A DNA stretch of 64,000 bases from NCBI GenBank assembly GCA_947069175.1, contig CAMTDV010000013.1, positions 55,558,610 through 55,622,609 on the forward strand, given 5' to 3'. This stretch comes from Scalesia atractyloides (lineage: Eukaryota > Streptophyta > Magnoliopsida > Asterales > Asteraceae). How positions within the stretch are numbered: position 1 is the stretch's first letter; each line of letters starts with the position of its first letter. Positions 44,971 through 57,059 of the stretch are shown here, piece by piece. The position numbers were made by a program, and so were the translations under genes. Below the pieces are notes generated by a model, which saw only the letters and a program-made list of their open reading frames with translations, made no database searches and had not been told where the DNA came from.

Positions 44971-47515
44971 CGATACATAATTAATAAATAAACTAAACTA
45001 TAAAAATTATATTTGATAAAAAGTTAAAACAAAATAAATAAAAAATTTTTGTTGCCGCCGGGACTCGAACCCGGGTCAGCCAAGACACACTTCAGCGACT
45101 TAACACCCACTCACAAGACCACTCCGCCACATTGTGTATTCTGCTAACTCTAGGAACACAAATGAAATTTATACACAAACCCAGTTAAAACCGATTGCGC
45201 CATCTGAGAAACGGTAATCGGCAAACCAATCGTCAATTCATTGTTTATTTACACATTCAGTTTATAACCGATGCACCGACGGTTTTTAATCAAATCGGAA
45301 TTGATTAAACATAAAGCCTCATCATTATCGGTTTTTAAAACCGAAAAATCATCAAGTCCAGAGTTCTTCAACTTCAGACCACTCTCGCGACTCAGAGATA
45401 TCATACCAATACTCCATTTCATTTTCGTCGCATTTTCAGACCATCAGAACGCCTAAATCAGCTCGCCGGAATTTTTGCAAAAGTCGCCGGAAAACCGTAT
45501 TCAACTCAAACCGGTAAAATACCTCTACTTTACTGTTTCAATCAATTGTTAGAACCTTACTAACATTAACCCATCGCTCATAATCAACCACAGACGACAT
45601 TACTGGACTTTCTGTTTTCACCGGAAAACTTCTGGAATTGTCGGAAACTCACTGATTACCGGTATGCTCATTCCAACGTGCTGATAATCAATACTCATTA
45701 GTTCAATTTCACATCTAATCCCTTAAACCTGTTAATTGATTCTCACAGCCGAAGGTTCCAAAAAGAGCCGACGAACTTCGCCGGATCCTCTGAAGAAGAC
45801 GATCTATTCGTATTTTCTTCCCCAAACTTTTCGGTTCAATGCATTCAAATTGGTCATCATGTTCATTAACTAAATTAATCGCGTATCAGTTGTTTTGATT
45901 GATGTCTGTGTTTGTAATGAAGAAGACGAGTTCAAAGATGACATAAGATTAATTAAAATCGGAATTATAAACGGGTTAGACACACAGTCCAGCGGTGGAC
46001 TGTGTGCAAAATACACACGCACGTCCCGAGTTCGATTCCTGCTATACGCACTCCTTATATAATAGAACGCCTTTTTGTTTAAAAACTAAACCGGGATAAC
46101 TCAGTTAGTTATTAAGTATAATAGAAACCGAGATAATAACCAGGTTAGACACACAGTCCAGCGGTGGACTATGTGCAACATGAACCATACGTCGCGCGTT
46201 CGAAACCCGTCACTAGCACCGGTCCGATTGAATTAAAATGTTTTTGAAATAAAGGAAATTCGGTTAAATTGAATAAGTGTATAAATATAATTAAAAACAA
46301 GATTACTTAACAAGTCATTGGATAAGCTGTATAAGTACGGATTAGTTCGAGCTCCAGCGCAAACCATGTCATTTAACGAACCGGTCAACAAGTCAACAGG
46401 TCAACGGTCAATGGTCAACGCAAAATAAACAATTTTTTTATATATTTTTTATTTATTTAATTTAATTTAAAAATCAATTAAAAATACTTAAAAATAACAT
46501 TTTTAAAGATAGAAAATAGCCTTAAACTCACAAAAATATATCTGAAAATTTCATTAAAATCCTTAATAAAATCCACTCATTTAATATATTTTTCCGTTAT
46601 TATTTAGGTTAGTAATCCTCGTTGATCCGCTCATCTAATTCGTGCGCATCTCACCATCTCCAATCCAACGCACCCAATGTGAGTGAATCTTACAAATTCC
46701 CCGTTTTAATCACGTTTTGGGGTGTATCATGTGTCTTTGTATATATATATTATAGTTAAACCATTGTGCATACATCATATCATGAACATGTGTATTCAGT
46801 TTGTTTCTGTTGTGTGGTTATTGTTGGATGCAAGTTTATTATTTTCAGTACATGCAATTTCATAGGCCGCCGCTCCCCATTACATTATGAGCGTTGAGCA
46901 TGTTCCCCATTTCATTATGAGGTTGAACCTGGCATGCCCACATACGATCGGCTCCGTTTGATTGAGCCTTGATCGCACAAACATTTTCATTTTCAGTACA
47001 TGCAATACGATCGGCTCCGTTTAATTGAGCCTTGATCGCACAGTTTCATTTATGTTATTTACAGTATGATGTTGGTATGTTCATGTATGCTGTCATGTGC
47101 TATTGTATGTTATAGTTGTGACTGCTATTTGCCATTGCTTGATTATTTACATTTGCTCATCTATGATTATGCACAGTTTTTCATTGATAAACTAACAATT
47201 AATTCATTAATAAATGTTTATCTAATAAGGTTTACTCGCCAACTTATGTTGACCCAAAAACCCCCATTTTACACATGATACAGGTGAACCAGCAGCAGCT
47301 AGGAACACATAGGACTTGGACTAGAAGAATAAAACGATTTAGAGTTGGGATTGTTATGCTTGGTTTATTTTCTTTGTATTGAATGAACATGTTTGGATTT
47401 TTGGAAATGTAACTTTGACTTTATTAAATATGAAACATATTAGTAAATGTCATGAGCTTTGGTGATAACCCAATTATGCCCCGACTCTTATTCCGCTGCG
47501 GGTCGGGGTGTGACA
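44885..47515 (+). repeat. LTR4 of the gypsy array
   Basis: About 2,631 bp. The first 85 bp are eroded and the start is approximate. The end GTGTGACA at 47508-47515 is intact and is followed by the target duplication TCACA. Confidence 0.88.
45051..46217. other. tRNA-like modules of LTR4
   Basis: The antisense Ser/Leu-like module (45051-45143) and two hairpin modules (near 45973-46042 and 46144-46217; the second hairpin has one arm mismatch) are present. The fourth module, with the canonical A box, is destroyed: 46301-46355 is 26 bp shorter than LTR3 and no longer has the A box or B box. Confidence 0.7.
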
Positions 47516-47520
47516 TCACA
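47516..47520 (+). other. Target duplication TCACA of the gypsy array, right copy
   Basis: Identical to 20424-20428, the five bases immediately before LTR1. Confidence 0.88.
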
Positions 47521-49704
47521 CCCCACCTGATGGCGGAAACATCAGAGTGAGACGAAAATAAGATTGTAAGAGACTTCATAACTACTATTTGTGATAAGTA
47601 TTTAATAATCAAAATTTCATTTCATTTCTAAATCGGAAATACAATGTCTGGAAGCAAAGTACAACATCTTGTGACAAGGAAACAATGAACAATACATAAA
47701 CAAAATTTAAAGTGCGTTTCTAGTCGTCCTACTAGATTTCTTTCAACGTAACATCATCAAGTTCATGTACTACATATTAAAGTACATGTCAACACATAAA
47801 GAATTGGCGAGCCTAAAAGTTTGTATTACTAGCATATGTATAAACGGTTTAAACAAATCACATGGCATAATCGTATACTAAGTCATATAATGACGACACT
47901 AGCATGCATCACATAAATGTCAACCTAAAGATTCCACTAGCGTAATCTTGTCGTCGCAACGACAAGACCTTTTTGTATAACTTAACATGACCACAAGAAT
48001 ACTGGAAGTGTGCTACTCCTATAGCGCTATCCATGTTAAGGTAGGTTCGTACAAAAGTTAATGACAAGAATAGTGCAAGAATGGCTTCTAGCATGTATGA
48101 ATTTCTAAGCATCACGTATTAAGCATGTATAAAGGATTGTTTGTTTGTGTGTAATTCAATAAGTTATATGCATTTCACCCCAAAAGTGTCTAAAATTAAA
48201 AAGGGGTCATGTATACTCACAGTTTGCGAAGCTTCCAAAGTAAACGTGAGTTGGCGAGTCGTTGAGGGTGGAGCACCAAAGTTACCCTACATTGGGGAAA
48301 CGAAGGCGTATGAATATATGGATTTCGTTGAGAGTTTGGATTCGGAATTAATATGGAAAGTATATGTGAAATGGAAATATATCTTGCCTAGGTACTTGTT
48401 AGGACACTATGTTTTCATCGGTCCTAATATGCCCATCAGAATCACAACTGACGAGTTTAGAAACTAAGATAATCTAACGTAAGTTCTTAACGTGTAACCA
48501 TAATCCGGTTAGTATCAAGAGTTTAGTTGATAGGTATATATTATACATTATATAGTATATGTTATATATGGTCTATCATGTATTATCATGTAAGTCAAGC
48601 ATGGAGGTAGGATGATTTCCATCCATTAAACCTCATTGTATGATTCACCAAAGTACAACTCATCAACTTAGTTGATGAGTTCGGTTGGTCATGAATATAA
48701 GATTAAATTTAACTAACTAACTAAAACAACCAAGTGAGCAAACTAGATGCGTGCATCTCGAGCATAAAAACTGTTCGAGGACGTGATGTAGCCTTGTCAC
48801 TTTACGGAAGTTGTTTTTGTACCAAAACATACAAGTGAGGTAGTGGAACAATTATGAAGAGCCAAGGCTTCCATGGTTCACACATTACTCATGCACAAGT
48901 CTTCCAACATTGAATATTGAAAGCTTGGATGGTTTCAACACTTAAAACATTTTGGGCAGAATTTTTAAAAAGATTTTGAGCTTTATTTCTTGTGGAAATG
49001 AACCACAACACAAACCCACAACTATGAGCTTAGTTTGAAGCAAGGTGGGTACAAGATTCCACTAAGTTTCAAGTAAAAATATACAAGTAATAAAAAGATA
49101 CATCAAAGCAGAATTTATATACTACTTTGGACCTCAAATGGTGTGAGGTTACACCTTAGTTTGCCATGGCAAATTTGTGAAAACTTTCCTAGAGGTTATC
49201 CAAGTACTTTGAGAGAGAGAAGAAGAAGAATGAAGAAAAGGGAGTGAAAACACACTTAGAACACCTAAGTGTTTTGTGCCTTTCTTGGGAGACTTGAGAG
49301 AATTTGGGAGTTTGAGAGGAAATTAGGGTTTGGGAGTTAATGAAAATGGTTGGGAGTTAATGAAGGTAAATTTTCATTTTTAGTCCTTGCATTTGTATTC
49401 TTGGTTATTTTATGCTATGAAGTTGTATGCAAGCATGTTATAAGTATGAAACACGTATGGATGTGATATCGAGAAAATATAATCTCGATGTATGTCTCGT
49501 TTAAAATTAAAATATGTATTTTGCGATTGATTACGTATTATGCATGTCTAATTAAATAAGGTTGATATAAAAATACGATTTTCATTATGATCAAAATCTC
49601 GAGATTACAAGGATTGAAATGAAATAAGAATACAAGTTTCTAAAAATAGAAATGTGAATAAAACTTTCTAAAGATAGAAAGTATATAAAATGTGGAGCGT
49701 TACA
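47516..49704 (+). repeat. Solo LTR, main part
   Basis: With 20422-20423 this gives a solo LTR of about 2,191 bp starting TGTCACACCCCACC and ending GCGTTACA. It is flanked by the exact duplication ACATG (20417-20421 and 49705-49709). No second LTR, PBS or coding region belongs to it, so the rest was removed by LTR-LTR recombination. A 108-codon frame at 48141-48467 and a 68-codon frame at 47909-48115 have no recognisable motif and are taken as chance. Confidence 0.8.
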
Positions 49705-52060
49705 ACATGTGTACGAGATCTGGGTATTACAAGAACAAGAAGGTTGATAGATTGGACCCTAATCAGAAAAAAAGGAATGTGCAGTCTAATTTTTCGCAAA
49801 GGACTGGTTGTGGAGCACAAATTTGTGTAGAGAAGTTTGAGGCTGGATCATGGAAGGTGTATAAGTTTGTTGAGGAGCACAACCAGGATTTTGTTGAGCA
49901 ACCTGATATGCATTTTCTACCGTCGGAACGACACCTCACTCAGCTTCAGAAACACGTTATAAATAGCATGACTAAGTTGAACTTGGGTCTGGTTAAGGCG
50001 TTTAATGTCATGAAGGCTGTTTTGGTAGGTTTGAAGATGTGGGGTCAAGTAAAGTTGATTTTAAGAACTACAAGAGGCAAATTAATCTGTTTATTGGGGA
50101 ATATACGCCGAGATGGGTGTGAGACATTTACACGAAAAGAAACAGTCCCAACCTAATTTTTCGTACGATTACTTCACAGACGATGACAATCGGTTGAAGA
50201 TGTTGTTTTAGTATGATGATCAATGCAAATGTAATTATCATGTGTTTGGTGATGTAATATCATTTAATGCCACTTATTGGTCAAATAAGTATGAACTAGA
50301 ATTCAGTTTTTTCTATTTGGCATTTTTTATTCTTAGTGACGTTTTCAGGATTAACCATTTCTGTCTACTATTTTCTTTTCAGATACTCTATGGTGTTTGT
50401 ACCATTACTTGTATAGATAATCATCACTATAATGTTACATCTGGTGCTGCACTATTGGCATCAAAAACTGTTGACATATATATTTGGTTGTTGAGAGTTT
50501 TCTTAAAAGTTGTCGGTAATCAACCAAAAGTTGTTGTCACTAATCAAGATCAAACAATGAAGAAGGCTATTTCTGTTATATTTTTTAATACCGACATAGG
50601 TTATGCATGTGGCATGTGATGCATAAACTTTCTCTAAAGGTAAAGTCCTTTTTTTTGTTGTGGTGTTTTAAAGATGGTTTGCATTTTTTAAATTTTTTTA
50701 ATAATCTTTTTACTTAATTTATGTGTAGGGGTAAATTTAAGGAATGCATTTATGGTGTTGTATGGACGGATATACTTACACCTGAAGAGTTTGAATCATG
50801 CTGGGAAGAGGTTATTAAAGAGTTCAATCTAGCTAATAACGACTAGCTATCTAATATTTTTTGGTCTTAGGGAATCATGCATCCTTGCATACTACAGGAC
50901 GGAGTTTCTGTCAGGTCTTATGCGTACAACATCGAGGTCCGAGAGTGAAAACCACTTCTTTGGTCAAGTATGTAATGCAAAATCAACTCTTGTTGAGTTC
51001 ATGCTCATTATGAAACTGCGATAGAAGCACAACACCATACCCATCAGAAAAACGACCACGAGAATCGATATAAACGCTCTGAGCTGAAAAGTAATTAGAG
51101 ATTGTTGGAGAGCCAAGCTTCTGAGATATACACCAAAATTTTTTTTCAAGATATACAAGCTAAACTAATCCTGATTGGGGACTACATAAATGCTCCTTAT
51201 GAAGAGCAGCCTGACGGGGTTTGTTAAGTTTTATATAAATGATTTTCAGCAGCCATGTTCTTCACATTTTGAGGTAAATAGTGTTTTTATTATCCTGGCG
51301 TTTTCTTTCTCATAAACTGTATTAATACGTGTGTATAATGTGCTTATATTATGATGGCGTTTTCTTAGTAACTCTTATGTCGTTTTTGAGATGTGAATTG
51401 TTTCCTTTTTTGTATAATGTCTATAGTTTTGGACCTTTTACAATAGATATCTTTATTTTATTATGTAATTTTTTGCAGGAAGTCTGATTGCACTAGCTTT
51501 TGCTCATGCAAACATTTTGAGTAGTTGGGGTTGTTACGTAGACATGTCTTCTATGTTTGAGAAGTTTGGACATTAGGGAATTTCCAAAACAATACATTTT
51601 AGATAGATGGCGTAAGGACGTTGCGCCAAATTGTTCTACAAATTACATAGTGAGCCGCAATTTTGTAGCCGAACTTGAACCCGATGTCCAAGGAATGATG
51701 CAAGAAATCATTTTTTGTGACCGAGTATACTCTGAATCGTTTATCAAACAACAAGGAGGAGTTTTCCTTATACAAGGATCATGTTCAACACTACATGAAG
51801 AAGGTTCAGGATATGCAGATTGTCGCCCCCACCCCTAGTACATGGGATCAATTTGCCGAGATAACGGGGCAATATCATGACGACAAGAATCCCATAAGGG
51901 TTGTTGTTGGTTATAAGTTGACAACAAGAATCCCATAAGAGTTGCTGTTGGTTATAAGTTGAAAGGTTATGGATCTCGCAAGAGGTTGAAATCGAAACAC
52001 AAGGAAGCCACAAAAAACAACAAAAAATCGAAGACGGGTGTGAAAAAGCGATAGTGTAAG
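49705..52060 (+). pseudogene. FAR1-type MULE transposase, main part
   Basis: It continues the frame cut at 20421. At 49705-50156 is the rest of the FAR1 DNA-binding domain (SGYYKNKKVDRLD, RTGCGAQICV, WKVYKFVEEHNQDFV). At 50242-50300 and, after an intron-like stretch with a TTTTCAG acceptor near 50382, at 50383-50610 is the MULE transposase domain (VFGDVISFNATYWSNKYEL, CIDNHHYNVTSGAALL, then WLLRVFLKVVGNQPKVVVTN with the DQ of the catalytic region). A second intron-like gap ends near 50728; then come EEFESCWEEVIKEFNL and, near 50915-51000, MRTTSRSESENHFFGQ. The C terminus near 51557-51640 has FPKQYILDRWRKDV. The last part (to 52060) is Lys-rich. Frameshifts and stops in several places make it non-functional. 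Confidence 0.75.
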
Positions 52061-52139
52061 AATTGTAAAAAAAATTTGGACTGTATGCATCCACATGCAA
52101 AGAACCAGTAATCAAAAGAAGATCAACACAGTCTTCGAG

Positions 52140-52430
52140 AGTAGACATTAGTGAATAATAGTCTTTATTATGACGTTTTATTATTCTATTTGATTTTGGT
52201 GCTTATTATTTTATTACATAGTGGCGTTTTATTATTATACCATCAGTTATGACGTTTTACTGTTCTTCCACCATTTTTATGGCGTTTTATGTTACACTAC
52301 CATTTTTGACGTTTTATTTTCAGTAACTATCTTTTAATCATTTTTAATCAACATAATGGCGTCTTTTAATATTAGAACATTCATTTATAATGGCGTTATT
52401 ATAATTGTGTAGGTCCACTTGGAGGATCAA
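52140..52430 (+). repeat. Right subterminal repeats of the FAR1-type MULE
   Basis: ATGGCGTTTT and variants (ATGACGTTTT, GTGGCGTTTT, TTGACGTTTT) occur at about 52170, 52223, 52251, 52279, 52303, 52361 and 52390. It mirrors the left block at 19430-20190. The repeats are in the same orientation, not inverted. Confidence 0.5.
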
Positions 52431-52446
52431 GATTTACCTACTTCCC

Positions 52447-53174
52447 TGTTTATGTAACACACATACGAGTGCGGAATCCACGTAAGTATGCAAACCAAAG
52501 CAAAGTAAGAAACACAAGATAACTAAAGGTTCACTATCTTGATTAACATAAGAGAACTAGTACAAACACATACAAACAATGTTCATACAAACTCAGTGAT
52601 GCTCTCTGTGCTCTTATGCTTCAGTGTCTCTCTCTAGTGTCTAGCATTCACTACACAGTCCTCTCTTCACTAAGAAGTGCATGTCTGTTTATATAGTGCC
52701 TTTACCTAGCAACAGTACGAAGAATGTTACTGGTCGTACGAAACACTATCTGTCACGAAGAACATTCTCCAAAGGATGCTCATACGAACGACCCATGGCT
52801 CGTACGAACATGAACTGGCTCGTACGAATCAAGCAAGATGCTTGGTTGAAATGAGCCACTTTACGACTGGAGAATCACTCGTACGAATGGTATATGGCTC
52901 GTAGGAGCAACACTTGCTCGTACGAAGCACTTATCACTCGTACTTGAAAGTGTTCTTTGGAGAATGTGCCAACAGACATGACCTGCACAAGACTCAACAG
53001 TATGCATACATGCAACTATTTTACAACACAGACAAACTAATCATCATACTAAATCAAGATAGGAGGATATATTGATTTAGTCGACATGACAAAACTATAC
53101 AGACACAATAAACAAAGACCGTACAATTACAGAGGTTACTAAGAACATGCGACAGACACAAAAGTGTATCAACA
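52447..53174 (-). repeat. Probable 3' LTR of the minus-strand copia-like element
   Basis: On the minus strand it starts TGTTGATACACTTTTG directly after the polypurine-like CACGGGGAGTT. The other end lies near TGTTTATGTAACACAC (52447 or 52453). It contains many CGTACGAA words. No second copy is in the window, so the boundaries are approximate. Confidence 0.5.
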
Positions 53175-53241
53175 AACTCCCCGTGAAAATCTTCAATCCA
53201 ACGTTGATTGATAATCAGGTCTTCAATATTTTCCAGAAACA

Positions 53242-55230
53242 TTAAACCTTTCCTGTTTCCTCATGAGTATCACTAGAGGTAACTGGATTGGTCACGATCT
53301 GCTGTACATTAGACTCTACCACTAGAGTTGAAGCAGAAACTTTTGGTTGCGAGGATGAGGCTGAAGCATCAGGATTGCCAGGGTCTTCACTATCCTGATC
53401 ACCTTTATGTTTGATCTCCTGTGCTCTGCATCTTTCATTCCACAGAATGTTCACTCGCTTTCTGCTCATTTCAAACACGCATTTAATACCATTAAAGCCT
53501 TCAAACAGTGTAGCATTACCAGAATGATACCATTCTCTTAAGTCGTTATGCTTAGCAGTTAATGTTTCGGCAGATCGTTAACAGCCGCACTACGTTCTTT
53601 CAGCCTATTCATCTCAATTCCCTGAGAATTATCAGTTGCTCTCATCTGTTGTAGCTGAGTTGCCCTTTAAGCATCTGCACCGTTCAGCCGCTCATTTTCT
53701 TTTCTTAACTGCGCAATTTCAGAATTCTGTTTTCTAACGGTCTATTTCAAAGAATTTATCTCCAACCATTATTTCATAAATGTGTTATGATTTGAAGACA
53801 TAAACTCTGAATGCTTGTTAATCTGGATTGCCGCAGCTTGCAACTGAGAGAACAGAAAATACACTTTCTCATCCTGTTCCATTTCAGAGAATAAACGACT
53901 ACTTCGTTTTGTATTTTGTTGATGAGTTGTGGATTGGGATTGTTGGACTAATGAAGTAGTAGGTTGTGATTGAACTGTAGTATCTTCAACCGAAGGTGTT
54001 CAGCTGCTGTGGTATTTGAAGGTTGTGGTTCAGAGGTTGTAGTGGGTTCCATCATTACAGATTCAGTCTCCTCCGTTGTAAAGGTAGACTGGACTTCTGC
54101 AACTTATTCCAGTACAATTTCTTGATGTGAGGTTGTAGGTTGTGTGATTTCAGGATGTGCTGACGATGTTCCCATAGGCGTTTTGCTTTGTCTCTTTCTT
54201 CCCTTATCCCACGTGTAGCACCTACATCACTTGCACCACCCTTACCATCATTATTATCGGCATCATCATCACCTTTTCCATTTTGACAACCAAAATTATC
54301 TTCGATCATCTTTTTCAAAATTGGTTCTTCATTATCTGACTCACTGTCATCATGGCACCACTTATCGTTTTCTAGTGCAACATATTTATCATTTGCCAGA
54401 AAATCGATCAATTTACGAGGAGTGTGCTTTCCTTGTAACGTTTTGCAGCTACACCTTTAAATATTTTCAACGAATGTTCCATCATGATCTCAACTTTCAA
54501 AACATCATTGTTGTTTTTCGGAAGATTTGGATGTTGCACATTTAAGATTATTTGGAGAAAACGAGGATACATCCAAAACTTGTTTCCACCATATCCGGTT
54601 CTTCTCAGGTTTTCCTTCATGTTTGCAAAAATATACTTTGAAACACTAAACGGTTTGTTCAATGTCAAAGCTATCATCATTCCAACCAAGTCGTTATTCG
54701 CCATGTCATAACCACTTCGTCTGTTGCTCAAACACTGAATTAGAACATGTAGAAAGAACTTGTATCGGAGTGGCAACCATGCTTTGTTTAGTTGTCATAC
54801 GAGAAAATCTCCAACACATTTCATTCGAAGCAAACATCCACGTTGACATTTCAATGGAATTGAGAATGGAGCTTCAGGATCATAACCAAGTTGTAATACT
54901 GAGTTTATGATTTCAACAGAGACATCTACGTTTAAGTCATTTACTCTCCCTTGGATAAGTCCCTACCCATTCACTTCATCAACTTTAGTCGAATCGCAAA
55001 ATACCTTGATCAACGTCTTGTATACTGTAGTCTTGTGCGTGATAGCATAATGTATCCTTGAGTCATGCAAAAACTTCATTATACCGTTGTACTCAGCAAA
55101 TTTATCTTCCGGATCTAAGTAGGCCACCATGTTGTGTCTTGGATCTGACATGATTTCAACTTCTGACTTGTTAGTTCTCTTCGTTGCGGGTTTTCTTTTA
55201 TGTTCTTTTTGTACCATTCTGTGCACAAAA
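53242..55230 (-). pseudogene. Copia accessory (env-like) gene, minus-strand copy
   Basis: Reading from right to left: a segment from about 55226 to 54963 with VAYLDPEDKFAEYNGIMKFL and IHYAITHKTTVYKTLIKVF; 54776-54408 with PLRYKFFLHVLIQCLSNRRSG, SKYIFANMKENL and MYPRFLQIILNVQHP; 54411-54055, acidic and then basic (REERDKAKRLWEHRQ); and 53478-53242, a Ser- and acid-rich tail. These share order and motifs with the plus-strand copy at 58956-62842 (for example FSKVIFTQM and QYPRFIQMML). Genes of this type sit downstream of pol in SIRE-like copia elements of several plants; their function is not established. The frame is broken several times. A TTTGTGCACAG acceptor-like site precedes it at about 55231 on the minus strand. 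Confidence 0.6.
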
Positions 55231-55723
55231 GATAACAAGAATAAGGACATAAATTCATTAGGGAATATACACAAAAAGTTTTATTTCAAACTTCCTGTAT
55301 GTATGTATTCCCTGGACGAAGAACTACTGACTCATACGAATAACAATTTATTCGTACGAAGAACAACTGATTTGTACGAACACCTGACTTAGTAAAACAA
55401 GTGATTTACCCCGTACGAGTAACTGGCTCGTACGAGCGACAGGTTACTCGTGTGAGTGGTATTTCACTCGTATGAAGGAAGGTAAACTGTTCGCAAATAG
55501 AATTTCAAGTGAAAATTATACATGAAGAACTTGTTTTTCATTAAAAGATTCTTCGCTTAAAGTTTGTTGTTCGTGTATAGTCAGATAATGTTCAAATTGT
55601 TCATCTTCAAGGTATGCCAACATTGTCAAATATACCTTAAAGATATCAGAAACAACTTAAGGAGAGGTGAAAGGATGATGTGAGCAAGGTGAAAGTAAAG
55701 TTCCACCAAAGAACTTCATCACC

Positions 55724-55731
55724 CTTTATAC
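55724..55731 (-). promoter_or_regulatory. TATA-like box upstream of the minus-strand accessory gene
   Basis: GGTATAAAG on the minus strand, about 500 bp upstream of the acceptor-like site. The plus-strand copy has a TATAAATA in a comparable place. Confidence 0.4.
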
Positions 55732-56403
55732 CACATCATGAAACTCACACGAAGCACCTCAGTTCGTACCAAGTAATGCCATTCGTACAAGACACCAGTG
55801 GTCATTTGTAAGAGGCATAATCACTCGTACGAGTGACCTTGTTTTTCAAAACTAGACTTTCAGTTCTCGTGGACCTTAGGTTTTTCGTTCACCTGTTTAG
55901 ATCTTTGCACATATCCACACTAATCACAAGTTTAGTTAGAAAAAGTGCTCATTAAACAGATTTTGTTCTTTGAGATGAGTTTACACGTTGTAAGAAAGTA
56001 CTTTATGAAGTTATGATATCAAAACAAATGATTTATAGGGCGTATCTTGGTAGAAAACTTTTGAGTTTCCATCTTTGGCTAAATCAAAAATACTTTAATT
56101 TATCAACAGAGTAAACTAAATAAAATAAAATAACTACTAAAAATAAAATAACTACTAAAAGATAAGAATAAACAGTATGTATACTAGACAATCTTTTTCA
56201 GAGTTTCAAGGTAAGAGAATCATACCAGCCTTTAATCTTGCCAAAAACGAATTTTGTTTAATAAACATCAAATTAAATAAATAAGCATTCTACTATGATT
56301 ATCGGTATTGTTGTCCACGTAAGCTCAGCTTATCAGATGTAATCATGATTAGGACATCTACTTAATGAATGAATTATACTTACTAGCCGGTGTTCAACCA
56401 ATT

Positions 56404-56866
56404 TGTTGGTGCATAATGTCTATTGCCTACGTCTAGGATATATCTGTAATGTTTATAAAGTTTACAAGTTAATGTTTAAATGAAAAAATGTAAAGTTTAT
56501 ATGTTTTACACTGTGATTCGCACGAAACAGATGTGTATTTCGTACGAAATCAGTCACTCGTACGAAATACTATTTCGTACGAATCATAGATGTTTTGATA
56601 GTGCACGCACTTTGGTACGAGTCATGTCGACCTATAAATAGGGAATGTTGTGTTAGAGCTAGTAACTGATTTGTCATTGATACGGCGAAGCTCTGTTAGT
56701 TTGTTTACTTGCGTCTGTAACTTGAACGTCATTAATACATCAAAAGCAGTTAAACAGTAAGTACTATCTAGTTTTCATGTCTACCTCTCTAACAATGAAT
56801 TCCGCCTCTGCTAGTTGAGCGAGATCAGTTCAATTGCTCATTTCGGGAGCTCGATCCCCGTTCACA
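56404..56866 (+). repeat. 5' LTR of the copia-derived element
   Basis: It has a clear TATA box, TATAAATA at 56633-56640, and CGTACGAA words upstream of it (56520-56585), an arrangement like an upstream regulatory region. Confidence 0.88.
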
Positions 56867-56868
56867 AG

Positions 56869-56879
56869 TGGTATCAGAG
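56869..56879 (+). other. Primer-binding site
   Basis: TGGTATCAGAG, two bases after the LTR end, complementary in type to initiator tRNA-Met. Confidence 0.8.
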
Positions 56880-56958
56880 ATTCGACACCACTTTATCCGT
56901 GATTGCTACGAGAAAAAAGTTGGTGTGAATTAAGAAAATCCGCATTGATAACCAAAAA

Positions 56959-56997
56959 GCAGATTTTTATACCAAAGCTTTTGATAAAACAAAGTTT
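56959..56997 (+). pseudogene. Tail of Ty1/copia RNase H
   Basis: The 13 residues ADFYTKAFDKTKF match the well-conserved ADIFTKAL-type end of copia RNase H. It lies only about 80 bp after the primer-binding site, so gag, protease, integrase, RT and most of RNase H were removed in one or more deletions. A stop follows shortly. Confidence 0.6.
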
Positions 56998-57059
56998 AAA
57001 ATTTGTTAAAGCTAAATGGTTTAAAAAATATGATCTCAAGGGATATATTTGAGGTTGAG

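Larger units (their letters stand above)
20429..47515 (+). mobile_element. Tandem array of a Tekay-like Ty3/gypsy element: four LTRs, three interiors
   Basis: The order is LTR1 (20429-23106), interior A (23107-28619), LTR2 (28620-31301), interior B (31302-36812), LTR3 (36813-39492), interior C (39493-44884), LTR4 (44885-47515). Every inner LTR has a polypurine tract directly to its left and an initiator-Met primer-binding site directly to its right, with no target duplication at the inner junctions. The only duplication is TCACA at 20424-20428 and 47516-47520. Copies are highly similar but each has private substitutions, stops and frameshifts, so the array is not a simple duplication in the assembly. 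Domain order gag-PR-RT-RNase H-INT and a C-terminal chromodomain-like stretch indicate a chromovirus. Confidence 0.92.
52447..56403 (-). mobile_element. Truncated minus-strand copia-like element with accessory gene
   Basis: A probable 3' LTR (52447-53174) is followed on its right by AACTCCCCGTGAAA, the reverse of a polypurine tract. The minus-strand accessory gene pieces (53242-55230) come next. No pol or 5' LTR was found before the plus-strand element begins at 56404. The gene is homologous to that in 56404-63366. Confidence 0.6.

Noticed and set aside
20429..47515. Three independent neighbouring insertions
   Set aside because: Adjacent elements share single LTRs and there is no target duplication at the inner junctions.
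48141..48467. 108-codon frame inside the solo LTR
   Set aside because: It lies wholly inside an LTR, and no known family was recognised. RNA evidence would be needed.
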